From Ashinkailepas kermadecensis (lineage: Eukaryota; Arthropoda; Thecostraca; Neolepadidae), in the NCBI GenBank assembly GCA_034440615.1, contig JAOTOM010005152.1:1170553-1234552 (forward strand): 64,000 nt of DNA, given 5' to 3'. The position numbers and the translations under genes are program-made. The notes under the pieces are model-generated. The model did not search any database and had not been told where the DNA came from. It saw only the letters and a program-made list of their open reading frames with translations. Position 1 is the stretch's first letter. Every line of letters starts with the position of its first letter. Shown piece by piece: positions 44,621 to 57,679 of the stretch.

Positions 44621-45029
44621 GCGGCTCTCCGGCCGATAAATTAGTGTGGATCATCTCATCGCTATGGGGGCCATTATGGCCGTCAGGAATAGGATGGATT
44701 GTGGTCGTAAGCAAGTAATTATGGGCGAATATGATTACGGCCGTCACTTCGGAGAGAAACCCGATTAATTAATTGTGGCGGATTTGGCCGCCGGTCAGGT
44801 CATTGCCGGAATCAGATGTGATCCGTGCAGGCTCAGCGCAGGCTACACGGAAATAGCATCACTTCGGTAATTCTGATAGCGAACGTTTCTATGGCAACCA
44901 ATCGCGGTGCATTCAATCTTAATAGTCAATCAGAACGGTAAGTTAGCAAAAACAACAAAAGGTGCATTATTGGACGATGTATTTGACGTAGTGCCTGTAT
45001 GCATAAAAACACACTTATGTCAATGCATG

Positions 45030-45225
45030 TTCACATGCCTACATTCATATATGTATGCATACGTGTATGCATGCATTCATGCATGGATACATGCATGCAT
45101 GCATGCATATACACATGCATGCATAATACACACATGCATGCATGCATACATATACACATACATATATCCACGCATACATGTACGCATGTATGCGTACATG
45201 CGTACAGTGTATGCACGCGCCACGA
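45030..45225. repeat. ATGC-rich low-complexity tract
   Basis: Interspersed ATGCATGCAT, ACATGCATAC and ACACATACAT motifs, self-complementary over much of the tract. Confidence 0.85.
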
Positions 45226-45369
45226 CCATGGGATATGCTACCGATTTAGTACAGTTTGGTTCACTCCGATTGAGTTGCTGGTCGGCTCTATCTTTACGTC
45301 ACATACCGCCCCGTGTCGAGTCTGAATATCGGTTCCGTCTCATTTCCGACCGGCTCCGACTCAGCTCCG

Positions 45370-45622
45370 ACTCAGCTCCTGCCGAGCCCCGGCCAAGCCC
45401 CGCCCAGCCCTGGCCCAGCCCCGGCCCAGCCCTGGCCCAGCTCCGGTCCAGCTCCGGCCCAGCCTCGGCCCACCCCCGGCCCAGCCCTGGCCCAGCCCCA
45501 GCCCAGCCCTGGCCCAGCCCCGGCCCAGCCCCGGCCCAGCCCCGGCCCAGCCTCGGCCCAGCCCCGGCCCAGCCCCGGCCCAGCCCCGGCCCAGCCCCGG
45601 CCCAGCCCCGGCCCAGCTCGGT
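45370..45622. repeat. 11-bp minisatellite (CCCCGGCCCAG)
   Basis: About twenty-two units; the right half is nearly pure CCCCGGCCCAG, while the left half has CCCTGGCCCAG and CTCCGGCCCAG variants. Open frames through it encode Ala-Gln-Pro-Arg-Pro-Ser-Pro-Gly-Pro repeats, judged incidental. Confidence 0.95.
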
Positions 45623-45624
45623 CG

Positions 45625-46945
45625 CTGGCACGACAGCTGGCCTGAGCCGTGGGCCGGCACCCATTTGGCGCGAGACGGCCGTGATCGGCGGCGTCTAGCG
45701 GAGGCGCGGCTGTGTTCCGCTCGGCTGCACGTCTGGCGCGGCTGATAACGCGCGCCGTTTTCGTCCCGGCCGCGCCGTCTTCGCCCCGGCGGCGCCGGCT
45801 TCACGCACCCAGCCGGCCAGCCAGGGACGGCGCTCGCCGGTGTTGCGACTGGGCTCCTGCTAGCCGCACTATTGCCGATTACTTTTATTCAGCCTCTTCA
45901 GACACTTACAAACGGCGAACAAAAAATAAATGGACATGAAATGACCAGGTAATAGTGATACCCGATAAACATTTTTTTGTCAATTGTGCGGGGTCTCGAT
46001 GGTAGATGTCATACTCCAGGCGATAACCGAGTTTATACGAAACAAACAAAAAACACAAAGATCAAAATGTTGCCTTCCCAATACAGTATGAGCACTACGT
46101 CTGCTTCCTCATAACAGCTGATGAGTTTCCTTCGGTTCGTGATTGCGGCGCCAGTGTCCGAGCCAATCAGATTCGGAACCCAGAGTAATGATCAGGCAAT
46201 GAAGAATGGCCACTGACTGGGGCGGGGGGGGCACGACCTTCCTCTTCCCCTAGCTAGCATATTGGACCAGGTCATGATAGCTTCCTCCGAACGAATAGTG
46301 TATGACGCAGGCCACACGCTGAGCCTAACACAGTGGGAGAAGAGCAACGACAAAGTGCAGGAAAGCGGTCGAGAGAACCGACAAGCACTCGGGCGGAATG
46401 TGCCGGAAGACAACAGCGCATACAATCGACAGCCAACCTCACCTGAGTTGAGCATGTGAAACTTGGCACCCGCTCGCCGTAAAGTTCCGTCCAGATCGAG
46501 AGGCCCTTCGAGAAGAGAACCCACCGCCTGTCGCTCGGACCGGCGTCGCGCCGGTCGCACGCTGTCGACGAATCAGATCGGGGGCTCAACTCGATACTGA
46601 CACGGATGATGCTCTGGAGTGGCTGTGCTCTGCTTGCCTGCCGGCAGGGTCCAGGCCGGAAGCGTCGTGTGTGGTCGGTGGCGTGCCACGGTCAGCGGTC
46701 ATGAGGGTCAGAAGACAGTGTCGTATTAGCAAAAAAACTGAGCAGCAGAAAGAGTCAACGTCCGAGCTGGACGGAAAATTGTGTTGCACACGCAGGCACA
46801 CCAGGGAAGCAGCTATCCAGGGGCGTATGACGGGACTCGCCGTACGTCCATGGTCGCACATGGAACTCGCCAGAGAGCGGTGTTTCTGGTTGTTCTCAAT
46901 GGAGTAGAAAAGGAAAAGTATTCCAGGAGAGAATAGATTACGCTG
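45625..46945. other. No gene recognised
   Basis: GC-rich at first (to about 45880), then mixed. Nothing assignable. Confidence 0.45.
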
Positions 46946-46949
46946 AGTG

Positions 46950-48400
46950 AAGCGAGATTTGATTGATGGTACTTTGAAATGCTGTAACAAGTGAGTCTAA
47001 TCCAGACTGTACGTCGTTTAATCTGAGGAAATTGTCAGCCATACCAGAAGCTTGCGCTGAATAAGCTCGAGTCACTCTATTCAGGTGGGTTGCTGCCCCT
47101 CCTAACCACATTACGCTTCCATACTCAATGACAGAGCGCACGTGTGTGCAGAATGCACTCAGCGAAGACTTGCGACGTAGCCGGGCACGTCGAGTACAGT
47201 AGGATAGCCGCATGCTGCGATTTAATAGGTCTAGCATGCGTCCAGATTTCGCAGTGGGGTTGCCATGGCTGGCAAACTCGAGCTTGATATCTATGTGTAA
47301 CGCCGAGGTTTCTCACTTCCAAGCGTCTCTCCAGTGTAGCGTTGTTCAGGGTGCAATCGTACAAAATCAGATATTTGCACAGAGTAAAGGAGACTACAGC
47401 TACATGTTATATGCAACTGCATATAACAGTAGCAAATAGGCAGCGAAGGACCGCACATGCTGATTTCTAGAATTCATGCGAGGATTGGAATCCAGGGTGA
47501 CTGTTTTCCACTATTTTCAACTGAGGGATACTCGCTGGATTCTGCTTGAGAAGTAGGATTGAATCCACGAGTGCGCGCTGCCAGCTATATTTAATGGGCA
47601 TTTCAGCTTGTGAATCAACAACTGGTGGTTCGCACGGAAGAAAGCCGACGAATAATTAGTGTGCACAGCGTCTGTTTGTGTACCTTCGGCAATAGAGTTC
47701 CAGCTATGCTTTCAGGGACAAGTCAAGTTTGTCACGCACGATTTTCAAGATAAAATTAAATACTTGAGCGGAGCGTCTAGATAGCGCAATTTTGTTTGCT
47801 AAAGCGAGTTTGCGTGTAAAGCGGGCAGGTGTTGCTGACAGAGGCTGTCGTGGACACCTGTTTCAGAAACCTTAGAGCATAATGGAAGCAAGGAAACCGT
47901 CCCATATCTGTGAGGAAACATTCTGTCTCCATTTTCATGCACAAGAATCACGTCAGTCTGCTTCCATAATAGGAAAGGACGCCATTACCAACAGATAGTC
48001 GGCACGGAGTTTCGGCAGATGTGGCGGGTTCGCGAGCGTATTCGCCGAGGATGCACGCGCTCCGGCCGTCCGGACCAGGGGCCTTGTGCCTGTCGAGACC
48101 GAGCATGAAGCGCTCAATTTTCCCTGCGGTATGTCCAACTGGTCTCAGCTTTAAGAGCCAAGCACAGACGCAGGAGAAAAAGACTTCAGCCGTCGATTTG
48201 ATCATTGTTTTGACTGAAACAGTGATGCAAATAAGTTAGTAACGCCCCGTCGCTGGTGAAAGCATTTCCTTCCTGTCCTAGTGCTGCTGAAGTTTGTGAC
48301 GCAGGCTTGAGCGATGTGATAAAGGATGATAAATATTTCTGGTTGGGAGCCAAAGCTATTCGCGGCACTTCGAATAAACTGATAATTTAAACCTTTAACC
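46950..48400 (-). pseudogene. Decayed CR1-like reverse transcriptase
   Basis: Reading the minus strand from 48400: a pre-RT linker (QEGNAFTSDGALLTYLHHCF near 48290-48230), then KAPGPDG at 48085-48065 and a CRLSVGNGVL segment. Downstream, TNYSSAFFRANHQLLIHKL near 47660-47600 holds the first catalytic Asp region (the Asp itself is replaced by Asn), followed by WIQSYF. Towards the end come CTLNNATLERR and VRNLGV near 47360-47320, then RSVIEYGSVMW near 47125-47095. Numerous stops and frame changes, and the YxDD block, which I cannot find, show an old copy. It is not a copy of the 37-41 kb element, since linker and motif wording differ. Confidence 0.75.
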
Positions 48401-48950
48401 GGCTCTCGAAAAGGAGAGCATGTTGTCTGCACGTGCCCTTTTACTTAACATAAATATATTGAATACATATTTGAACGGTGAGTAACCAGCCCCTTGATTT
48501 GTCACCTCAAAAGGACACGAATATACCGGAATAAGCGAACATACCGGAAGTATCACACAAATAGCCGCAAAGAAATGACGTATCACAAAATACCTTTACA
48601 ACGAATTGGTATTCATGCCAATTGTTGGGCTCACTGTGTGATATGACGATCTGATAATACAAAGGCTTTGTCCTAAGTAACGATTCAATATTGGAGAGGA
48701 AGCAGTGAGTCGAACTAAAAGATAGATTATCCTATTGTACCGAACATCAAGTGAGAAGATTTGCTGCACCGGAAGGCTATTCCAGATGCTGCTTTAAGGT
48801 GGTTCGAAGGCTAACGTGACCGTAATTATGTGAACTGGAACGCGGCTTTCCACCAAATCCTGAATGACAAACGGACAGTTTCCATGAAATTAAATCAATC
48901 TTGTTTTTGTGACAGGTGTCCCGGTTATCGACCGGAGCAATACTCAGATA
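48401..48950. other. No gene recognised
   Basis: No gene or repeat identified; may contain more of the decayed element without recognisable motifs. Confidence 0.4.
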
Positions 48951-48952
48951 AC

Positions 48953-49137
48953 GGGAACTGGTACCCTGAGGTAACGGGAACTGGTACCCTAAGGTAACGG
49001 GAACTGGTACCCTACGATAACGGGAACCGGTACCCTAAGATAACGGGAACTGGTATCCTAAGGTAACGAGAACTAAGGCAACGGGGAGACGATACCCTAA
49101 GGTAACGGGAACTTGTACTCCAAGGCTACGGGAACTG
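48953..49137. repeat. 23-bp minisatellite
   Basis: About eight units of the GGTAACGGGAACTGGTACCC type. The first five are regular; later ones are shortened or mutated (GGCAACGGGGAGACGATACC). Confidence 0.92.
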
Positions 49138-49139
49138 AA

Positions 49140-51605
49140 CCTGCGAAGGACTCTGCTACTAGGCGCCATTGACCAACCCAGTTTACATCCATGCTGTATA
49201 TCATCGCAGGTGCACATAATAGCTCAATTAACTTAAGAAAAATAAATATAGGAGCGGGTCCGTCCTCCCCCGCACGGCATATTCCACCTGATTCTGTTGA
49301 CCCAACATGAATTTGGCCCCTTTTTCAAACGATTCGCTGTCCATGTCCCATGAGTATTTCTCACTCACCTCCAGGTTTTCCAATTTCCCAATAAAGCTCG
49401 GTATTCCACCAAGCGCTAAGATCCACTCACGGGCCTGGACATCGGTGCATGATGAAAGGCAGCAGTGGACAATGATAGACCGCCCGATACATTGCGCCTT
49501 TGATGTTTGATCGTCCGCCAAGGGGCCAGTGTTCGAAGTCAAGCGCCAGCTTCACCCATTCTTATTTATTATACAATAAGCTCCAGGACACAGGTGTTCA
49601 CTTCTTGTACGGAGGTTGACGTCATCCGGGCTTGACTGTCCGCCCTAAATCAGTCGATGATGTCACAATTATATTTTGAGTCAAGTGTGAATCACGGGTC
49701 TTTCTCTATTGTTCGTTAATTATCACTCCGTCTGCAGACAGGCATCTGAGTGCGTTTTTGCAGAATACCTTTGCGTAACTTATGTGTACTTGGAAGAAAA
49801 GGAGCCGGACCATTATTTGTCAGGTCAACAGTACCCATCTGTTCAGCTCTTTCAACTTTTTACAGTACTGTGACTTAGAAGAATCGCAATCAGCATTGAC
49901 ATTTGATGGAAAGTAGTAATTCTGAGCTCCTTGGCCTTTGCCTCTTCCCTCACCCACCCTGAAATTGCCCCTACACTACTGACTGCAGGAATTGAAAGGG
50001 ATGGACATACAAACGGGGAACTCTACGTGATGAATCCGAGTAGCTATTTAAAGAAACAAGAACACAAGGTCAACTATAAATCGTCCTATACATCTCTATA
50101 TTGTGATATTCGTCTATCAATCACTGCTTAAAACAGTAGTGTGGGCGAAGCCTAACCCCATGCTTCCGTGCATTCTCGGGTCGCTCAACCTCAACCTCAA
50201 TTTCAACTTCAACTCAACGATGCGGCGTCGCCGAGTTGCTGCACCAACTGACTACGAGCGGAACAAGTCCTTCAACTAGACTCGAGCTGGAATCATTCCG
50301 ATCAGAACCGGGGAAATATTCACCTTGCGTCACCACCCACTAAATGGTTCAACATTTGCAAAGCATAGCATATTTTTGGTCTTGCATTGCTTACATTTGG
50401 AGACATTTCGTGAAGCTCTTGGCTCGCTTGGGCATCTTTATTGTCCATAGCATTAGTGCCGTCGTGATAGTGGCACAAAGTGGCATGTCACATTGACCAT
50501 TTAGCATTGTCCAGCACCGTACTTTTATATTCGATGTACTTCACATTCAATTTCCTATGTCAGAAATGTGATATCTATGGCATAAAGCTATAGCTAATAT
50601 TCGGTATTTACTATGCCAAATTAGCTACGCATAATCGCAACATTGTCGCTTACCGAACCAGCCAGTATCCGAAGCAATAGTTCAATAATAGATTCGTAGG
50701 GCTCCGCGATGTGGTTTGCATATTTATAGGACTATTTCTATTGTCCCTCAGATAGGGTGAGCCGATCTCTTAAGGCACAATAAGCAGTCTTTTAAAATCT
50801 TCAGCAAATTGCCTTCACATTTGAAGCGGTCTGGCAACTAATTATTTGCCAGACCAGCAGGGCGGATTATAATCGGCCGCTGAAAAACATCACGTCCAAT
50901 TAACCATTGCATTGAATTAGCGCGCATGGAATGCATTTGCTTGGAGCACATTGGACCACCGAATCATTGAATGAAGGGAAAATCGTAGTCATTTTTAGTT
51001 AGCATGCAAGCCAAAACTTAAACTATTGCGTTCGGCATCTTGCGTTCGGTAGCGTAGCCAACTTGTCATTATTGTGATCGAGGGCGTACATTGGTGGTGA
51101 CCTGGGCACACGTTCCTGACCACGACCACCTCAGTCTGTGGCTGGGCGTCGGTAATGAAGACATATATTCACTGTTCATGCTCAGTTGATTGTGGGATTT
51201 TCTTGGGATTTCTTTTTTGTTTGTTCATAATTGAAGCATGTATTTCTTAACAAGCACTTGATGTACCGTCCATATGGTCTGATATCGTCTATCGATATTA
51301 TTACCCTTTGGCTACAAGTCCATAACCTTAGCGTTAATTTCTATAGTAGTTAGTATTTACTATATGGCGGTCGTTTAGTTCAAGCGACATTCCATTCGGA
51401 CTGAAAATGCGAGACCGATGCACTGTATCAGGCAGTATGACGGTGAATGCCAGCGGAAATGGACCGGCCAACTCCCGACACGGATACCGTCCCAGCCAAA
51501 TCATGCCAACCAGTTGTTCATCGCACAGGTATGTACCGGAGCGGATTAGTTATCCGTGACGAATACTGTGAGACCGGCGAGCCTGCAACTTCGCATGGCC
51601 AGAAG
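49140..51605. other. No gene recognised
   Basis: About 2.5 kb in which I see no supported gene, RNA or repeat. Confidence 0.45.
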
Positions 51606-51607
51606 AA

Positions 51608-51775
51608 TTAAGGCCATGCGCCGGGTCTCATCAGGTCATGCGCCGGGTCTCAATTAAGGCCATGCGCCGGGTCTCATCAGGTCATGCGCCGGGTCTCAAT
51701 TAAGACCCGGCGGGTCTCATCAGGTCATGCGCCGGGTCTCAATTAAGGCCATGCGCCGGGTCTCATCAGGTCTTG
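51608..51775. repeat. 46-bp tandem repeat with 23-bp half units
   Basis: Half units CATGCGCCGGGTCTCATCAG and CATGCGCCGGGTCTCAATTA alternate for about three and a half full periods. One junction, near 51700, is rearranged (AAGACCCGGCGGGTC), creating a short palindrome. Confidence 0.93.
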
Positions 51776-53030
51776 TTAGAAATTAGCCTGATGAAGACGC
51801 ATGCCTTCACTCCGCCGAGCTGGGCCGAGACACCCTCTCGTATATCATGCAAAGTACCGATTTCCCGCCTCAGGGGGCTCTCCTGCCGCAAATTTCAATG
51901 CGGTGTCGAACTGGGATCCCAGGTGGGTGCAAGTCGACGGGCAACGCCACTGCACGGTGCGAAAAATATGTTGAAACATCTGTTGGCTGTCAGTGTCTAC
52001 GTCCACCGTTGTCATTGGACAGATCATAGCATGTTAACTACCCTCTAACTGGTGTTCTTCCGCTCAGTAGATCTCGTAGTGCCCTATATGTCGTAGGAGG
52101 CATGCCTTTACTATGATGCAAGATGTAGTTGCCGCGATGTAATGGGTGTCCCTGAGATATGACGTAAGGTCTCCGACGTTATGGTGTGTTGGTTGCATTT
52201 GCATAGTAGGTTAATGGTGGACCATCACCGCTGTATTTCAAGAGTGGAAGTCTGTGCCAAAAGGCTCTCAGTAGTGAATACAATGCCAATTGTAGAGATT
52301 TGTAGAGAGTAGGCAATGATAATAGAGAAGACATTGTACAATGAGCAGTGTATGGGGTGCATTCTATCCCCTGCCAAGATCCAAACAATAATGCAGTGTC
52401 ACTACCAGCCCGAAAACGCAGGCGGGGCATCGCGTGACTGATTGGCACGAGGTCGACGAGCTCAGAAATGAATAGATAAATTGGCATGAGGTATTAACAC
52501 AAGATACATAGAAGATAATGGCGTAAGATCATAAATCAGTGACACAAGACCACACGCTTAGATCAATCGGGACGGACATCGGACAACCCGAATTAACAAT
52601 GTCGGGAGTTTAGCTCACTTCAGTTCAGTAAGTTTATGAATCATTTCACGATAGCAGCTTAATATTCGATTAATTTCCGTTGCAACAGATAACGCAGCAG
52701 AGGCTAGAACAATTCACATGCATTTGCAGAGCGATGGGCTGTTTTGAAGTCTAATTACATCAGCTGAGCACATAAAACGGCGTCACGTCAGCTGGGGAAC
52801 CTCAGCCAAAAGAGGCAAAGACTCCCGAGTGGCGGCCGAGGTTCAACAGCAGCTGGAGGCAGACTGGCACCAGGCTGGGACCACTCGGCACCAGAACGCT
52901 CCCTGCGGGAAACGGCTGCGCGGAAGCGGTGAAGCTCCAGAGTTCCGGCCACCGACGCCCGTGCATCTCACGCCGAAAGGCCGGCGCGGCGAGCCGAAGG
53001 CGCACCGATTCCCTCCGGAGTCCTCGCGTT
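51776..53030. other. No gene recognised
   Basis: Nothing assignable. A GC-rich patch at 52810-53030 lies immediately left of the palindrome. Confidence 0.45.
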
Positions 53031-53099
53031 GAGCAGAGAAGGTGGAGATGCACTTTTTGACAACTGTTGTCAAAAAGTGCATCTCCACCTTCTCTGCTC
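53031..53099. repeat. Perfect palindrome, 34-bp arms, 1-base spacer
   Basis: Arms 53031-53064 and 53066-53099 are exact reverse complements, starting GAGCAGAGAAGG and meeting at GACAAC-T-GTTGTC. The sequence left of the arm is GC-rich and that to the right is not, so the palindrome coincides with a composition change. It could be a recent fold-back duplication, a small snap-back element, or a joining artefact of sequencing or assembly. Confidence 0.95.
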
Positions 53100-53424
53100 T
53101 CTGCTCTGAAATGTGCTCCTGTCAGGATTGGTAACGACATTCTTGACGCCATCGGCAGTCTTGACAATGCGTCTGGACAGACATTCGGTTAGGGATGAGT
53201 GGAGGCTAGAAGGTGCGCGTCATCTGCGTCGGAGATTAGATGCCCATCGGGTAAATATGATGGAAGCTCATTCGTGAAGACGCTGAACAAAATTGAGCCG
53301 ACCAAACATAGCAAAACAGCTGTAACTACTATCCCTGCTTATAAGGGGCGGGGTAAACGCTACCCCCTCCATCCTCTCCCATGGCGTCATAGTCTATGCA
53401 ACCGGTAGAATAATAAAAAAGACT

Positions 53425-53426
<2 letters not shown>

Positions 53427-53456
<30 letters not shown>

Positions 53457-53490
53457 ATGTGTGTGCATGTGTGTATGTATGTGTGTATGT
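53427..53490. repeat. (TG)n microsatellite
   Basis: TG-rich with TATG and CATG interruptions. A plus-strand frame through it is a Cys-Val run. Confidence 0.93.
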
Positions 53491-53928
53491 GTAGCACTGC
53501 TAAGTGCACTCCATGACGGTAGTGTTCCGCATTGCAGCACCTGTTGCAACACCTGCGTCGACACGTGCTGCGATTTCCCACAACTGCCAGTGGATCAGGC
53601 CTCGAACTCGACGTTTGCGGAACCGATTGGTGTGATCGTTCAAACAAATGCTAAAGGTAAGCTAGTGATTGATTTCGCTGCACTTAGCCTGGACCGGCGT
53701 CTGGACGGCTGACCGATGGTGCGTGTGAAGCCAGTTCTCGGAAGTCTAGCCGCGTGCGATCTTCAGCATGGATGCAACCCTTCGATGCGGTGTGATGTTG
53801 ACACTTCCCCGTCACTCCCCGTCTAGCTAGGTAGAATGCAACCCTTGCTCGGCATATTCAGGTGTAAAATCATGTCACAATGTATGTATACCATATGTTC
53901 TGATGTTAATCCTTTTCGCTAGTGGAAG

Positions 53929-54050
<122 letters not shown>

Positions 54051-54059
54051 GGGTGTAGA

Positions 54060-56235
54060 ATCGTGTTCAAGGTTGGTGTGGCCGAGGCGGTGATGAAGCC
54101 AAGATGTTCCTAAGTTGTGCTTTCAAAACAGTCGGGATTTACCCCACATTTTTTGCAGTTCCCCAAAAACCAGCAAAGCTTAATAGATGACACGCTCTAA
54201 TGCGCTGAACCTCGGACCTCCAATGTGCTCTTTTCAGACCTTCAAATAATTTTTGCATTTCTCAAGTTCAGTGCGCAGTAAAAGCAATGGCACCATATGC
54301 TGAGCAACGTCAAATGGTCTTGTACCTCGAAAACTACATAAGATACGATGAGGGAGCATTACGCCTATGCAGACCTGTTTCGTTGACAAAGACGAAGACG
54401 AAGACACATACACAGCACGCAGAGCAATACTTCCAACACTGGAACAACGAATGGCTGCTCCTGCGGCCTAATGTCGTGACCATCCGCCATCGTTGTCAAC
54501 CACCGTTTGCATTCCCTGGGAACATAATTCGTCAGGCCCTTGCAATATATAGTGATCAGCAGGTTTCAAACAGCTCGTATTCGTTCCCAGAGGTCGTCAC
54601 TGGTTACACGAGCGGCTCTCAACTTCGGCATTAGGGTTTTTGTCATGTGCTGCACGAACATAACGTTTCATTCATCGCAATTGCGCTCTAAAAAAATGTT
54701 GTCTTCTACACAAGAGTAGAATACCAACTGAATGAGTTCTCCAGCAAATGAGTGAATGAGTGGAAGTGAAAGCAAAACATGATATGGAGGGAGCGAAAGG
54801 TAAATATGTCTGCATACTACAAATTACGGATTGTGACCATCCAGAAGTTTCGGAGATGGACGGACGAGCAATACAAATGAACACCGTTGGGACGTCTGCA
54901 TTTTTGCTCATAATTCGAAGATACAAATGTGGGCTCTGTGGACTGCCCAATGACCTATTATTATACAACTGCTGATACAACGGCATGATTGTATTTGCTC
55001 AGTGGGAATGCAATCACTATCTGTCGCCCGAAATAAAAAAAGTTCGCGGACGCGTTGCACGCAGCTATAAAACTTAGGAATTTGCAATATCACAAACTGT
55101 GATTCATTTGGTGAGAGCTGGAATTTTCCATTCAGCTTCATAGCTGATCAGTAATTGTGTGAAAGAGCAATAAAGCACAGAATAACTTATCTGGCAGGCG
55201 GAAGCACTAATATGATGAACCTCCAGAGCCACATATGACTTCTGAGAAGTGCTGCAGACAAGCAGCGCGCAAGCTAAATCCAGCATCAGTCTAAGAGATG
55301 TTTGCAAAATGTTCAATAAGGATAGGTGTGGGATATAAGCGAAAACCACTCAGAATATGATCTTAGATATGAATGCTAGGAACAGCAATTCTGCAGGGTG
55401 CTGAAAACTGTATGGAACACTTTTGTGTTCAAATTTTCGTGATCCGACGTCAAATGCGTTCGGGGTAAAATGTGGCTAATTATCATACACTAACATTTCT
55501 CGTACGTTTTGGCGTCATTGGCATTACTGATGGGCACGTTTGGTGGGGAATATAGCACAGCTATATGACCAATATAGTTGATATAGTTGAGGCATTAGTT
55601 TTATAGGTGTTGCTTGGATACGCTTATCATGCCTCACCGTTATTTTTCACACACCATTTCGCCCGGTACGTTTGACTTTATACGTCAAAAACCTGCAAAA
55701 TATCTAACCATTTTTAGTTATCCAGCTGTGCCCACATCTCAAGGAAAACGAAGAATCACCTCAGTAAGTTTCTTGGTTTTGGAGATATTTGTAAAGAACC
55801 GGAGAAAGTAGCGGACCCCCAACCCCGTTCCAGCGCACGTGTTAACCCGCGAATGACAGGGATCAATTCCCCCTTTTTGTTTTCCATCAGTACAATGGAA
55901 CCATTAAAGCTAAAGATGTAAAACGTGCCATACTCTGGTTACTCAGATATGTCGTGTTAAAATTCGAATGCCACGGCGAGCCTAGATTAGGTCAAATGAT
56001 ATCAAAGAAATCATGTGCCTGGACGATCACGGGATTCTTATAATGTAAAAACTATGACATCCATGGATGGTCGATGCTGGTGTTGAGTTCATTTACGCTG
56101 CAGTTACACATGATCTGTTTAAGGTATCTGGGTTATTGTAATTAATGTCATTAGACGAAGGCCATACTGGGGAACTACTAATTCGATGGAATCACTCAGT
56201 CATCTTTGAATGGAAATGTGAATTTATAAGCCAAC
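54060..56235. other. No gene recognised
   Basis: A 115-residue plus frame at 54287-54634 starts with ATG but matches nothing I know and shows no neighbouring exon signals. The rest is empty as far as I can see. Confidence 0.4.
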
Positions 56236-56238
56236 AGT

Positions 56239-56253
56239 GATACACACACACGT

Positions 56254-56330
<77 letters not shown>
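56239..56330. repeat. (CA)n-(TA)n compound microsatellite
   Basis: CA with a CGTA interruption to about 56275, then a TA run. Confidence 0.96.
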
Positions 56331-56332
<2 letters not shown>

Positions 56333-56647
56333 TGAATATAATTATTGAAGCTGCATTTTCTTCCTGTAGATGTTAATCTACACCATAATAGTGCATCACG
56401 CTCCATGCACAGGACCTGACCTCATTTTACCTCACATTTCCTCAAGTGATCCAGCGTAACATTGTGTTCAGAATGTTCCCAGTTAAGCTTTTGAGGCATT
56501 CAATATCATTTAGTAAAAGCATCGTCATTGTATTTGGTAACTTCGAGCATATATCTACGGTCCACCTAAGACTCCAGCATACTGTGCTTGACCTGACCTG
56601 TGACATCACCAGTGGCCTCCTGGTTAGCAAAATTTGGTGTTACGACA

Positions 56648-57433
56648 CAAGGATGTAGCCAAGGGAACGGGGGCGGTTGTCCACTCCTAGGGTTCCGACG
56701 GGCTCCTAGTGCGGCCAGTGCGTAATCCTCTACGGGATCGTCACGGCGGCGACAGAAAGGCAAACAACACTTTTTTATGGCTGTTGTTGAGCTCCCGAGA
56801 ACGTCTACGAACTCTTAGGTTGCTGGTCCTTATGAACGTCTACGGACCCTTACAAATGCATACGGCCTTTACGAAGCTTACGGGCCCTTACAGGTGTATG
56901 GACTCTTGCGAACGTCTATGGACCCTTCCGAACGTCTACGGGTCCCTGCGAACATCTACGGACCCTTATAATCGTCTGCAGGCCCTTGCAAACGTCCACG
57001 GGCCCTTGCGAACTTCTACAGGCCCTTACGAACGTCTACGACCGCTTATGGTCGCATATATGGGCGTTTACGAACGGGCATGGATTCCCTACGAATGCCT
57101 GCAGGCCATTATGAAAGTCTACGACCTCTTGGAAGTGTTTACTGACGCCTTACCGAATATTGGATCGCCGTTTTTTGTTCTAAGAAAGCTTTGACATCAT
57201 GTATCTAGGTGCATGTTTAGGTGGTATACATTCTTGGTCTATTACAGTGCCATGCTTACTTGCAATTTGTGGTGGGGAGTCGAACAGTCCGGGGCCCCAG
57301 ATGATAAAGGTGTTGTCTTGCTAAGGTGTAAACGAGCCATTTTCTAAATGAAGTTTTCGAAATCCAGGGAGCCTAAAAATCGTGGGGGTTATCCGGGCCA
57401 CCTCCTTGGAAAAAAACCTTGGCTACGTCCCTG
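56648..57433. mobile_element. Candidate hAT-like TIR element containing a tandem repeat
   Basis: Left end CAAGGATGTAGCCAAGG at 56648-56664 pairs with the complement of the right end, CAGGGACGTAGCCAAGG (57417-57433). Just inside lie C-rich blocks, GGGGGCGGTTGTCC on the left and the complement of GGGGGTTATCCGGGCC on the right. CAGGGRCGTAGCCAR is a wording common to hAT ends. I could not find an 8-bp duplication, so the boundary is less secure than at 18.6 kb. About 280 bp of the interior is a 20-bp tandem repeat. Confidence 0.6.
56780..57065. repeat. 20-bp minisatellite inside the hAT-like element
   Basis: Units of the CGAACGTCTACGGACCCTTA type with many substitutions. The best run is 56895-57040. 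A plus-strand frame stays open over much of it. Confidence 0.85.
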
Positions 57434-57484
57434 TCCTGACCACAGTTTAAATTTTAACAGCTGATAAAATTATTTGAATTGCCT

Positions 57485-57670
<186 letters not shown>

Positions 57671-57679
57671 GCAATTATA

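Noticed and set aside
44077..45804. Proline- and arginine-rich proteins of 100-260 residues
   Set aside because: They run through the two 11-bp minisatellites and the ATGC-rich tract; the unique parts match nothing.
53425..53712. Cys-rich secreted peptide
   Set aside because: The Cys-Val part is the TG repeat; the rest is too short and lacks a signal peptide or known cysteine pattern.
54287..54634. 115-residue protein
   Set aside because: Ordinary composition but no recognisable domain and no supporting signals; length is within chance for this composition.
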